Positions 26,177 through 34,413 of a DNA stretch of 64,000 nt are shown here, in pieces (the stretch's first letter is position 1; each line of letters opens with the position of its first letter). Made by a program: the position numbers and the translations under genes. Under the pieces are notes generated by a model. It was not told the DNA's origin and did no database searches. It saw only the letters and a list, made by a program, of their open reading frames with translations. This DNA comes from Alistipes sp. (GTDB taxonomy: Bacteria > Bacteroidota > Bacteroidia > Bacteroidales > Rikenellaceae). Where the stretch lies: positions 1-64,000 of the forward strand of contig JAGBEH010000008.1 in NCBI GenBank assembly GCA_017937125.1, written 5' to 3'.

Positions 26177-27580
26177 ATGTCATCCGATTATAAAGACTTG
26201 AAGACAAAACCCGATATGGGTCGCGGATGCGGATTCCGTAACGACGGGGAGGAGACGGTCGTCACTCCGTGCGAGGGATGTTACAAACTCCACGAAACGG
26301 ACTGGCTCGAAGAGTATCCCGATAACGTCCCTACCGACATCGTCGAGGTGCGATTCAAGAATACGCGGCGCTCGTACTACCGCAATATCAACAACCTGCC
26401 GCTCAAGCGCGGCGACATAGTGGCCGTGGAGGCATCCCCCGGGCACGACATAGGCACCGTATCGCTTACGGGCGATATGGTGGCCAAGCAGATGCGGCGC
26501 GTGGGGTTCAACCCTTTCAACGGCGAGTTCAAGAAGATTTACCGCAAAGCCAAGCCCTACGACATCGAACGCTGGCAGGAGGCCATAGCCCTCGAACACG
26601 AGACGATGATCCGCTCGCGGCAGATAGCCGCCGATATGGGTCTGGATATGAAAATCGGCGACGTGGAGTATCAGGGCGACAAGATAAAGGCCATATTCTA
26701 TTATATAGCCGAAGGGCGTGTCGATTTTCGCGAACTCATCAAGGTGTTCGCCGAGCAGTTCCACATACGCATCGAGATGAAGCAGATAGGTGCGCGTCAG
26801 GAGGCGGGGCGCATAGGCGGCATAGGCGCCTGCGGCCGCGAGCTGTGCTGCGCATCGTGGATTTCGAGCTTTTCGAGCGTCACGACCAATGCCGCGCGTA
26901 TGCAGGAAATATCGCTCAACCCCCAGAAACTTGCGGGGCAGTGTTCGAAACTCAAATGCTGCCTGATGTACGAGTACGACACCTATGCCGATGCGAGCCG
27001 CGAATTTCCGCGGGTGCGCGAACCGTTGCAGACGCTCGACGGCGAATACTATCCCGTCAAGAACGATATTCTCGCACGAACGATGTCGTTCAGCAGCAGC
27101 AAGGATGCGCTGGCGAACGTCGTCACCATACCCGTTTCGCGGGTACGGGAGATAATCGCGCTGAACCGTGCGGGCAAAAAAGCGGAGCAGCTGATCGACG
27201 ACAACGATGCGCCGACAGCGGAAGAACCGACATATCGCACCGAAGAGGACAGCATCACGCGTTTCGATTCGAAAAAGCGCAACAAGAGTCGCAAAAACCG
27301 CCCGAACCGTAACGGCAGCGGCGGTAACGAACCGAACGGCGAGCAGCACCGAGCCGACCGCAACAGCGGCGAGCAGCAACGGCAGCACGACGACGGCACG
27401 GAACGCCGCAACGGCAATCACGGCGCCGACGAACGCAGGGGTTCGGAAAACGGCAACCGCAATCGCCACAACCGTCATCGCAACCGTCCGAACGGCGGCG
27501 AGCACCGCAGCGGCAGACCCGACAACGGGAGCAATGGCGAGAACGGCGGAAACGGCGGCGACAAGAACGGGAACCTGTAA
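26177..27580 (+). CDS. ricT: PSP1-domain protein, RicT-like, with a long Asn/Arg/Gly tail
   Basis: A 467-aa protein. Residues 40-320 are the PSP1 domain of the RicT (YaaT) family, with conserved cysteines in ACGRELCCASW and CSKLKCCLMYEY that in Bacillus RicT help hold Fe-S clusters. After residue 350 comes a tail of over 100 residues of Asn, Gly, Arg, His and Glu with no fold. In Bacteroidetes this gene usually precedes gldH, as here. Its job in this phylum is not settled; Bacillus RicT works with Y-complex partners in RNA processing. The tail may bind RNA. Confidence 0.88.
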   Translation: MSSDYKDLKTKPDMGRGCGFRNDGEETVVTPCEGCYKLHETDWLEEYPDNVPTDIVEVRFKNTRRSYYRNINNLPLKRGDIVAVEASPGHDIGTVSLTGDMVAKQMRRVGFNPFNGEFKKIYRKAKPYDIERWQEAIALEHETMIRSRQIAADMGLDMKIGDVEYQGDKIKAIFYYIAEGRVDFRELIKVFAEQFHIRIEMKQIGARQEAGRIGGIGACGRELCCASWISSFSSVTTNAARMQEISLNPQKLAGQCSKLKCCLMYEYDTYADASREFPRVREPLQTLDGEYYPVKNDILARTMSFSSSKDALANVVTIPVSRVREIIALNRAGKKAEQLIDDNDAPTAEEPTYRTEEDSITRFDSKKRNKSRKNRPNRNGSGGNEPNGEQHRADRNSGEQQRQHDDGTERRNGNHGADERRGSENGNRNRHNRHRNRPNGGEHRSGRPDNGSNGENGGNGGDKNGNL

Positions 27581-27589
27581 CTGTCGGAT

Positions 27590-28051
27590 ATGATACGGCG
27601 TACGACATCGGCTGTGTGCTCGGCGGCAGTCGCACTTCTGTCGTTCGGATGCGCATCGGCACCCGAAACGATAATGAACGGGGTCGATCCGTTCGGTTGG
27701 GACGAGGCGACGGTCGTAGAATACGACAACCGCGACACGGTATCGCTGCGCGACCTCGCACTGACGATAAGATACGGGGCAGCCCTGAAAGACAACCGTC
27801 TGCCGCTGACCATAACCACAATGGCGCCCGACTCGACCTGCATAAGCGAGCAGAAGGTATTCTTCCTCGAATGCCGTCCCGGACCGGCAGCGACGGCCGC
27901 CGTGGAAAATATCGTATACAGGCGCTCGGCGCGGCTGTCGCAGCAAGGCACATATTCCGTAACGATAGAGCCGCACGTACCGCTCAAAGGAGTGGAGGCA
28001 GTCGGCATAACCTTCGAGAAAGCAGAACAGACGTGGGAAAAGACAAATTAA
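27590..28051 (+). CDS. gldH: GldH-like lipoprotein
   Basis: A 153-aa lipoprotein (lipobox SFGC, Cys21). Its size, position right after ricT and the later pattern (SLRDLALTIRYG ... GTYSVTIEPHVPLKGVEAVGITFE) match GldH. GldH is needed for gliding in Flavobacterium but is widespread in non-gliding Bacteroidetes, where its role is open. The gene ends 19 bp inside trmB. Confidence 0.82.
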   Translation: MIRRTTSAVCSAAVALLSFGCASAPETIMNGVDPFGWDEATVVEYDNRDTVSLRDLALTIRYGAALKDNRLPLTITTMAPDSTCISEQKVFFLECRPGPAATAAVENIVYRRSARLSQQGTYSVTIEPHVPLKGVEAVGITFEKAEQTWEKTN

Positions 28052-28776
28052 GGCGTTTTGCCGAGAACCGTACTTTCGAATGTATGGTACAACCCGAATT
28101 CGACGAGATATTCCGATGCGATCATCCTCTCAAGGGGCATTGGAATGCCGATTTTTTCCGTAACGGCAACCCGATAATTCTCGAGCTCGGCTGCGGCAAG
28201 GGCGAATACACCATAGCTTTGGCCGAGCGCAATCCCGATTGCAACTACATCGGCATCGACATCAAGGGCGCGCGTATGTGGCGCGGCGCCAAAACGGCGA
28301 CCGAGCGGGGAATGCGCAATGTCGCGTTCATACGTACGCGCATAGAGTTCATACGTTCGTTCTTCGGCGAGGGCGAAGTGTCCGAGATATGGATAACGTT
28401 CCCCGATCCCCAGCTCAAAACGCGCCGCGCAAAGAAGCGCCTCACATCGCCGCTCTTCCTCGAAGAGTATGCGCAGATGCTCGCGGCGGACGGCGCCATA
28501 AACCTGAAGACCGACTCGCAGCATCTGTACGGATACACCGACGCCGTAATACGGCGCTTCGGACTGCCCTGCGAGGTCTCGAATGCCGACATCTACGGCT
28601 CGGGATACGCCGACGAACTGCTGTCGGTGAAGACCGCCTACGAACGTATGTTCCTCGAACGCGGGCTGCCGATAACCTATACGCGGTTCTCGCTCGGCGG
28701 GCGGCGCTCGTTCCCGATGTTCGAATGGGAGGGCGACGACACCGACGAGAAGGACTGCGAGGAGAGCCGTCGCTGA
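28033..28776 (+). CDS. trmB: tRNA (guanine(46)-N7)-methyltransferase
   Basis: A 247-aa SAM-dependent enzyme making m7G46 in tRNA. The SAM loop LELGCGKGEYTIALAERNP is near residue 50, and WITFPDPQLKTRRAKKRL near 120 is the family signature. I place the start at GTG 28033, which gives the MGKDKLRRFAENRTF N-terminus typical of Bacteroidetes TrmB; the gene then overlaps gldH by 19 bp in another frame. Starting at the ATG at 28084 would drop the conserved N-terminus. Confidence 0.92.
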   Translation: MGKDKLRRFAENRTFECMVQPEFDEIFRCDHPLKGHWNADFFRNGNPIILELGCGKGEYTIALAERNPDCNYIGIDIKGARMWRGAKTATERGMRNVAFIRTRIEFIRSFFGEGEVSEIWITFPDPQLKTRRAKKRLTSPLFLEEYAQMLAADGAINLKTDSQHLYGYTDAVIRRFGLPCEVSNADIYGSGYADELLSVKTAYERMFLERGLPITYTRFSLGGRRSFPMFEWEGDDTDEKDCEESRR

Positions 28777-28909
28777 CGACGCACGGATTTACGGGAAATC
28801 TCTCGGCGCACATACAATATTTCAATATCGGGTGCGTTTGTTTTTCGGAATGAAGACAAAAGATTGCTTATGACAAATATCGCCTTTTGAACTTTTATTA
28901 TTTTCGACT

Positions 28910-30394
28910 ATGAAAAAGAGAGCATTTTTATTATTCGGAGTTGTCGCACTCTCCGCAACGATAGGAGGCGTAACGGCATACGGCGTAACGAAACTCGCCG
29001 ACAACGGAAAACAAATCGAAGTGGTAGAACGCACCGTAGAGCGTACGCCGTCTCTCGGCTCGCAGTTCACTTCGTATCAGGCAGAGCAATATCCCGACCT
29101 TACATATGCGGCAGAAAACGCCGTGAAGGCGGTAGTGAATATCGAAGCCGTGCAGGAGGTCGAGATGCGGCAGCGCGGCTACGATCCCTTCCTCGAATTC
29201 TTCGGATTCCCGCAGGGGGAATATCACAACGGCAAGCCCCAAATGCAGGAGCGCCGTGCGGGAGGTTCGGGAGTGATAATCTCCGAAGACGGATACATCG
29301 TCACGAACAACCACGTGATAGAGAATGCCACGAAACTGCGCGTGAAGCTCAATGACGGTCGCGTATTCGACGCCAAGACGATCGGTACCGACCCGACGAC
29401 GGACATCGCACTCATCAAGATAGACGCCAAGGAGCTTCCCACGCTTGCGTTCGGCAGTTCGGACGCCCTGCGGCTCGGCGAATGGGTCCTGGCCATAGGC
29501 TCGCCCTTCGACCTGCAATCGACCATTACGGCCGGTATCGTAAGCGCCAAGGCCCGCCGTCTGGACGTCATTCCCAATGATTTCCGCATCGAATCGTTCA
29601 TCCAGACCGACGCGGCCGTCAATCCCGGCAACTCGGGAGGCGCGCTGGTGAATACTCACGGTGAACTGGTGGGCATCAACACCGTAATCAAGTCTTCGAC
29701 GGGCAGTTACATAGGCTACTCGTTCGCGGTACCCGAAACCATCGTACGCAAGGTCGTCGTCGATCTCAAGGAGTACGGTGTCGTACAACGCGCGCTGCTC
29801 GGCATCTCCTACCGTTTCATCGATCAGGATTTCATCGACCAGACCGGTAAGGAGTTAGGCATCGACAAGGTCGGCGGAGCATACGTCGCCTCCGTCAGCG
29901 ACGGCGGTGCCGCATCCGAAGCGGGAATACGCAAGGGCGATATCATAACGGAAATCGACGGGGTGAAGATAGACAACGGAACCACCCTGACGGAGCAGAT
30001 AGGCAAACGCCGACCCAACGATAAAGTTACTTTATCGGTAAAAAGAGGCAAGGAAGTGAAACATTTCGATGTCACTTTACGTAATAAAGCGGGTAAAACG
30101 GAACTACTGACCCGCGAAAGCGTCGATGTTTCGGCGATTTTGGGCGGTAAATTCGCGGATGCGAGCGCCAAGTTGTGTCGGGACCTCGACATAAGGGGCG
30201 GAGTACAGGTTACGGGCGTCAAACACGGCGGTCTGCTCGAAAGGGCACGCGTGAGAAACGGGTTCGTAATCACTCACATCAACGATAAAGCTGTTTACGG
30301 AGTCTCCGACCTCGACAAGATCACCGACAAGGTGTCGTCGATAGACGGACTGTATCCCGACGGCCGCGCCGCAAGTTACGTAATCGTGGAGTAA
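28910..30394 (+). CDS. DegP/HtrA-type periplasmic serine protease
   Basis: A 494-aa protein with an N-terminal signal or anchor (residues 7-27). The trypsin-like triad is complete: His135 in TNNHVIEN, Asp165 in TTDIALIK, Ser242 in GNSGGAL. Two PDZ domains follow (about 285-375 and 400-490). This is the layout of envelope quality-control proteases and chaperones DegP/DegQ. A long hairpin lies between this gene and rpoD. Confidence 0.93.
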   Translation: MKKRAFLLFGVVALSATIGGVTAYGVTKLADNGKQIEVVERTVERTPSLGSQFTSYQAEQYPDLTYAAENAVKAVVNIEAVQEVEMRQRGYDPFLEFFGFPQGEYHNGKPQMQERRAGGSGVIISEDGYIVTNNHVIENATKLRVKLNDGRVFDAKTIGTDPTTDIALIKIDAKELPTLAFGSSDALRLGEWVLAIGSPFDLQSTITAGIVSAKARRLDVIPNDFRIESFIQTDAAVNPGNSGGALVNTHGELVGINTVIKSSTGSYIGYSFAVPETIVRKVVVDLKEYGVVQRALLGISYRFIDQDFIDQTGKELGIDKVGGAYVASVSDGGAASEAGIRKGDIITEIDGVKIDNGTTLTEQIGKRRPNDKVTLSVKRGKEVKHFDVTLRNKAGKTELLTRESVDVSAILGGKFADASAKLCRDLDIRGGVQVTGVKHGGLLERARVRNGFVITHINDKAVYGVSDLDKITDKVSSIDGLYPDGRAASYVIVE

Positions 30395-30415
30395 CACCGA
30401 TGTAACGGACAACTT

Positions 30416-30468
30416 AATTGACCTTTACCGCGGTAGGATTTTCACGCAGTAAAGGTCAATTATTTTTT
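30416..30468 (+). terminator. Hairpin terminator just upstream of rpoD (possible attenuator)
   Basis: Perfect 13-bp inverted repeat AATTGACCTTTAC / GTAAAGGTCAATT followed by TATTTTTT, ending directly at the GGAGGA ribosome binding site of rpoD. It terminates the protease transcript; because its U-tract touches the rpoD translation start region it could also attenuate read-through into rpoD. Confidence 0.8.
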
Positions 30469-30483
30469 GGAGGAACGAAATAT

Positions 30484-31344
30484 ATGCGTCAATTAAAAAT
30501 TACGAAATCCATCACCAACCGTGAGAGCGCCTCGCTCGACAAGTATCTTCAGGAGATAGGCAAAGAGGAACTTATCACGGTCGAGGAAGAGGTAGAGCTC
30601 GCGCAACGCATCAAAAAGGGCGATCAGGCGGCACTCGAAAAGCTGACCAAAGCCAATCTGCGTTTCGTGGTTTCGGTAGCCAAACAGTATCAGAACCAAG
30701 GTTTGAGCCTTCCCGACCTTATCAACGAGGGCAATCTCGGCCTTATCAAAGCCGCCGAGAAGTTCGACGAGACCCGCGGTTTCAAATTCATATCCTATGC
30801 CGTTTGGTGGATACGCCAGTCCATTCTTCAGGCTTTGGCCGAGCAATCGCGAATCGTGCGTCTGCCGCTCAATCAAGTAGGCTCGCTCAACAAGATAAAC
30901 AAGGCTTTCGCCCGTTTCGAACAGGAGCACGAACGCACGCCGTCGCCCGAGGAGCTGGCCAACGAACTGGAGCTGCCCAAAGAGAAAGTCACGGACACGC
31001 TGCGCGTAGCAGGCCGACATATCTCGGTCGATGCACCGTTCGCCGACGGCGAGGACAACTCGCTGCTGGACGTGCTCGTAAATCCCGATTCGCCGAATGC
31101 GGACAGAGGGCTTATAAACGAATCCTTGGCTACGGAGGTCGATCGCGCATTGGAAACGCTGACCGAGCGCGAACGCGACATAATCAAATATTTCTTCGGC
31201 ATCGGCTGTTCGGAAATGACGCTCGAAGAGATAGGCGAAAAATTCGACCTTACGCGCGAACGCGTGCGTCAGATCAAGGAGAAGGCAATACGCCGCCTGC
31301 GCCATTCGTCGCGGTCGAAACTGCTCAAATCGTATTTGGGATAA
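30484..31344 (+). CDS. rpoD: Primary sigma factor RpoD
   Basis: A 286-aa sigma-70 of the short Bacteroidetes type without region 1.1. Region 1.2 starts [17 protein letters not shown]; region 2 has [20 protein letters not shown] and [16 protein letters not shown]; region 4.2 ends [25 protein letters not shown]. This factor reads the -33/-7 promoters seen across the window. The ATG at 30484 has a strong GGAGGA 8 bp upstream. Confidence 0.97.
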   Translation: MRQLKITKSITNRESASLDKYLQEIGKEELITVEEEVELAQRIKKGDQAALEKLTKANLRFVVSVAKQYQNQGLSLPDLINEGNLGLIKAAEKFDETRGFKFISYAVWWIRQSILQALAEQSRIVRLPLNQVGSLNKINKAFARFEQEHERTPSPEELANELELPKEKVTDTLRVAGRHISVDAPFADGEDNSLLDVLVNPDSPNADRGLINESLATEVDRALETLTERERDIIKYFFGIGCSEMTLEEIGEKFDLTRERVRQIKEKAIRRLRHSSRSKLLKSYLG

Positions 31345-31389
31345 CATACATAAATCGGCAGGGCTGCACGGCAAGCCCCTCCGAAATCG

Positions 31390-31427
31390 AAAACCACCTC
31401 GTCGGTATTCCCGTCAGGGGTGGTTTT
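31390..31427 (+). terminator. rpoD terminator
   Basis: AAAACCACC / GGTGGTTTT hairpin 45 bp after the rpoD stop. A short tandem repeat of (CCATCCGT) follows at about 31461-31496. Confidence 0.65.
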
Positions 31428-31504
31428 GCTTATAGTTGTTCCTTAAATACGGTCCGTCCTTCCATCCGTCCATCCGTCCATCTGTCTATTCGTCCTCCGC
31501 AGCA

Positions 31505-32077
31505 TCATATCAGCCGACCGCCGTCGTTCCACTCTCCGTAAAGAATGCCGCGCCGGGTATTGTTCACAAACTTCGCGAGCCGCGAACGAAAGAGTTCGGG
31601 ACGTTTTTTCCTGTTGGATTGAATCGTATCGATCCTTACGCGGACATAGAGTTCGGGGAGTTTCAGAAAGTTGTCCCACACGGCATCATCGGAGTGCAGC
31701 GCCTCCGAGACATCATCGTCTATCGCGAACCCCGATTCAGACATATCGGGCAATACGGCGCGTCCAGCATCGGTCATAAGCCCCAGCCGCTCCAATCTGC
31801 GGCACCGCTCCTTGTTCAGTTCCGTCCAGGAACTGCCTGCCTTGCGAGGCGTCAGCCTTTGTACCGTCACGTCGGGCGAGAGTTTCTTGACCGTACTGTC
31901 TATCCACCCGAAACACAAAGCCTCCTCGACGGCATCGAGATACCTGAATGCACCGTCATCTGCCGAACGGCCGCGGACGACGGCTACCCAGCACTCCGTT
32001 TCCGTAGAATGATTATCCGACAGCCATTCACGCAATTCATACCGCGACGTCGCCCGAAGCAGGTTTTTTATCTCCAT
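31505..32077 (-). CDS. YdeI/OmdA-family protein
   Basis: A 190-aa cytoplasmic protein with the pattern of YdeI/OmpD-associated proteins: CFGWIDSTVKKLSPDVTVQRLTPRK in the first half and WTELNKERCRRLERLGLMTDAG in the middle. The molecular function is unknown. I chose the ATG at 32077 because GGAGGAAACGATT precedes it; an upstream in-frame codon at 32128 lacks such a site. It follows ung on the same strand and is probably co-transcribed. Confidence 0.8.
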   Translation of the reverse strand: MEIKNLLRATSRYELREWLSDNHSTETECWVAVVRGRSADDGAFRYLDAVEEALCFGWIDSTVKKLSPDVTVQRLTPRKAGSSWTELNKERCRRLERLGLMTDAGRAVLPDMSESGFAIDDDVSEALHSDDAVWDNFLKLPELYVRVRIDTIQSNRKKRPELFRSRLAKFVNNTRRGILYGEWNDGGRLI

Positions 32078-32131
32078 AATCGTTTCCTCCGCAACCCTGT
32101 CTCCTGCGCAGCCATACGTCAGCGCCAACCG

Positions 32132-32794
32132 CTACCACACGACAGGTTCTTTGCCCACCGACAACAGATATTCGTTGGCTCTCGAAAAATGACGGCACCC
32201 GAAAAAACCGCGGTACACCGACAGCGGCGACGGATGCACGGCCTTGAGAATCAGATTGCGCATCGGATTGGCAATGGCCCCCTTGCGCTGGGCATAACTG
32301 CCCCACAACATATAGACGATACCCTCCTTGCGTTCGGCTATGGCCTTGACGACGGCGTCGGTAAATATCTCCCAGCCGCGCCCCGCGTGAGATGCGGCCT
32401 CGTGTTCCCGCACGGTCAGTACGGCGTTCAGCAGCAGCACGCCCTGTTCCGCCCAACGGTCGAGATTTCCCGAAGACGGGATAGCGGCGCCCGTATCGTC
32501 GTGCACCTCCTTGAAGATGTTCTGCAACGACGGCGGAAACGGGATTCCGTCACCCACCGAAAAGCACAGTCCGTTCGCCTGATTGGGCCCGTGATAGGGG
32601 TCCTGCCCTATAATCACGACTTTCAACTGTTCGAAAGGACACTTGTCGAAAGCGCGGAAAATATTCGACCCGCGGGGATATATGCGGCGCGAGGCATATT
32701 CGTCGCGCACGAACCGTGTCAGCTCCTCGAAATAGGGTTTCTCGAACTCGGGAGCAAGGATCTCTTTCCAGTCTTCAGCGATTTTAACGTTCAT
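32132..32794 (-). CDS. ung: Uracil-DNA glycosylase
   Basis: A 220-aa family 1 UDG that removes uracil from DNA. The catalytic loop GQDPYHGP carries Asp65 and His68; the uracil-recognition NxxL region and the DNA-intercalation loop HPSPLSVYRGF (with the second catalytic His) are intact. Length is normal. Confidence 0.96.
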   Translation of the reverse strand: MNVKIAEDWKEILAPEFEKPYFEELTRFVRDEYASRRIYPRGSNIFRAFDKCPFEQLKVVIIGQDPYHGPNQANGLCFSVGDGIPFPPSLQNIFKEVHDDTGAAIPSSGNLDRWAEQGVLLLNAVLTVREHEAASHAGRGWEIFTDAVVKAIAERKEGIVYMLWGSYAQRKGAIANPMRNLILKAVHPSPLSVYRGFFGCRHFSRANEYLLSVGKEPVVW

Positions 32795-32828
32795 ATATCC
32801 GATATTTTTGCGTAAATATACGAATTTA

Positions 32829-32860
32829 TTTGGATATTACGCCGCCATAGGCTATCTTTG
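32829..32860 (+). promoter_or_regulatory. Promoter of metK
   Basis: TTTG (32829-32832), 20 bases, TATCTTTG (32853-32860): perfect consensus. It implies a leader of about 137 nt that contains the riboswitch. Confidence 0.8.
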
Positions 32861-32887
32861 CGCTCCCGTCCTAAAGGGTGCGGGAAA

Positions 32888-32940
32888 CAATGTGGAAAGA
32901 TTTGGACTGATTGCAACCACAATAAAAAATCGCTAAAACA
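32888..32940 (+). promoter_or_regulatory. SAM-II-like riboswitch in the metK leader
   Basis: P1 is TGTGG (32891-32895) with CCACA (32917-32921). The loop holds GATTT (32899-32903), which pairs with AAATC (32927-32931) beyond the stem to form the H-type pseudoknot of SAM-II. The loop end ATTGCAA and the tail AATAAAAAATCGCTAAAAC match the conserved SAM-II positions (ATTGCAA ... ATAAA ... GCTAAAA). Its position ahead of SAM synthetase fits feedback control by SAM. The distance to the start codon (64 nt) is longer than in alphaproteobacterial examples. Confidence 0.75.
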
Positions 32941-33003
32941 GCATTCTTTATTACAACAGCCGATCCTTACACATTCATTTATTAACCGTTAAATGTTTGT
33001 ATT

Positions 33004-34254
33004 ATGGGATTTCTATTTACTTCGGAGTCTGTCTCGGAGGGACACCCCGACAAAGTTTCGGACCAGATTTCTGACGCCATTCTCGACGAGTTCCTGCGCC
33101 GCGACGTCAATGCCAAAGTCGCTTGCGAAACGCTTTGCACCACCGGTCTGGTGGTCGTTGCGGGCGAAGTGCGCTCGGATGCGTACGTAGACGTTCAGGG
33201 CGTCGCACGCCGCGTCATCGACCGCATAGGCTATAATCGCAGCGAGTACCAGTTCGATGCCGCTTCGTGCGGTATCCTCTCGGCCATTCACGAGCAGTCG
33301 CCCGACATCAACCGAGGCGTCGTGCGCGAAGAGGAGGAGTTGCAGGGTGCGGGCGATCAGGGTATTATGTTCGGCTATGCCTGCAACGAGACCCGCGAGC
33401 TGATGCCCGCGACGCTCATACTCTCGCACGTGATACTCAAAGAGCTGGCAGCCATCCGTCGCGAAGGTGAAGTGATGCGCTATCTGCGTCCCGACTCGAA
33501 AAGTCAGGTTACGATAGAGTACGACAGCGCCACCCGCAAACCGCTGCGCGTGCATACGATAGTCGTCTCCACGCAGCACGACGATTGCGTCGATGCCGAG
33601 CAGATAAAGGCCGACGTACGCAACATCCTCATACCGCGCGTCAAAGCGCGTCTCGAGCGTGCCAACGACCGTCTGGCCGACCTTATAGGCGACGACTACA
33701 TCCTGCACGTCAATCCGACGGGCAAATTCGTCATAGGCGGGCCTCACGGCGACACGGGACTTACGGGACGCAAAATCATAGTCGATACCTACGGAGGCCG
33801 CGGCGCCCACGGCGGCGGAGCATTCTCGGGCAAGGACTCGTCGAAGGTAGACCGCTCGGCCGCATATGCGGCGCGGCATATCGCCAAGAATATGGTTGCG
33901 GCAGGCATCGCCGACGAGGTTCTGGTGCAGGTGTCGTACGCAATAGGCATCGCCGACCCGCTGTCGATATATGTCGATACCTACGGCACGAACCGCACGG
34001 GCATCACGGACGGTGAGATCGCCGAGCGCATAGGCAAGCTCTTCGATCTTCGTCCCGCGAGCATAGTGAAGCGCTTCGGGCTCAAAAATCCGATATTCGA
34101 GGCGACGGCCTCCTACGGGCATTTCGGCAACCGCCCATACACCAAGCGCGTGACGCTGCATCGCGACGGCGCGGAAGTCGAGCGCGAAATAGAGTTCTTC
34201 GGCTGGGAGAAACTCGATGCGGTCGATATGCTGAAAAAAGAGTTCGGGCTGTAA
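33004..34254 (+). CDS. metK: S-adenosylmethionine synthetase
   Basis: A 416-aa enzyme making SAM from methionine and ATP. Signatures: [23 protein letters not shown] at the N-terminus, [12 protein letters not shown] near 120, and the P-loop-like [21 protein letters not shown] near 275. Length fits bacterial MetK with the slightly longer Bacteroidetes form. The leader carries a SAM-II-like element, so expression is probably SAM-repressed. Confidence 0.98.
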   Translation: MGFLFTSESVSEGHPDKVSDQISDAILDEFLRRDVNAKVACETLCTTGLVVVAGEVRSDAYVDVQGVARRVIDRIGYNRSEYQFDAASCGILSAIHEQSPDINRGVVREEEELQGAGDQGIMFGYACNETRELMPATLILSHVILKELAAIRREGEVMRYLRPDSKSQVTIEYDSATRKPLRVHTIVVSTQHDDCVDAEQIKADVRNILIPRVKARLERANDRLADLIGDDYILHVNPTGKFVIGGPHGDTGLTGRKIIVDTYGGRGAHGGGAFSGKDSSKVDRSAAYAARHIAKNMVAAGIADEVLVQVSYAIGIADPLSIYVDTYGTNRTGITDGEIAERIGKLFDLRPASIVKRFGLKNPIFEATASYGHFGNRPYTKRVTLHRDGAEVEREIEFFGWEKLDAVDMLKKEFGL

Positions 34255-34324
34255 ATCAGACCTGCACTCGCCGCGCGGTGAAAATATGACATAAATGCGG
34301 GCGTACACCGCACGCCGCGAAAAT

Positions 34325-34365
34325 ATAACAGAACCCCGTCGGAAAATCCGACGGGGTTCTGTTAT
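34325..34365. terminator. metK/tkt bidirectional terminator
   Basis: Inverted repeat ATAACAGAACCCCGTCGGA / TCCGACGGGGTTCTGTTAT between convergent genes. Confidence 0.85.
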
Positions 34366-34413
34366 GCGGGCGGCAGCCTAAACGGCCGCCGAGCCATATA
34401 ATATCGTCCTGAA

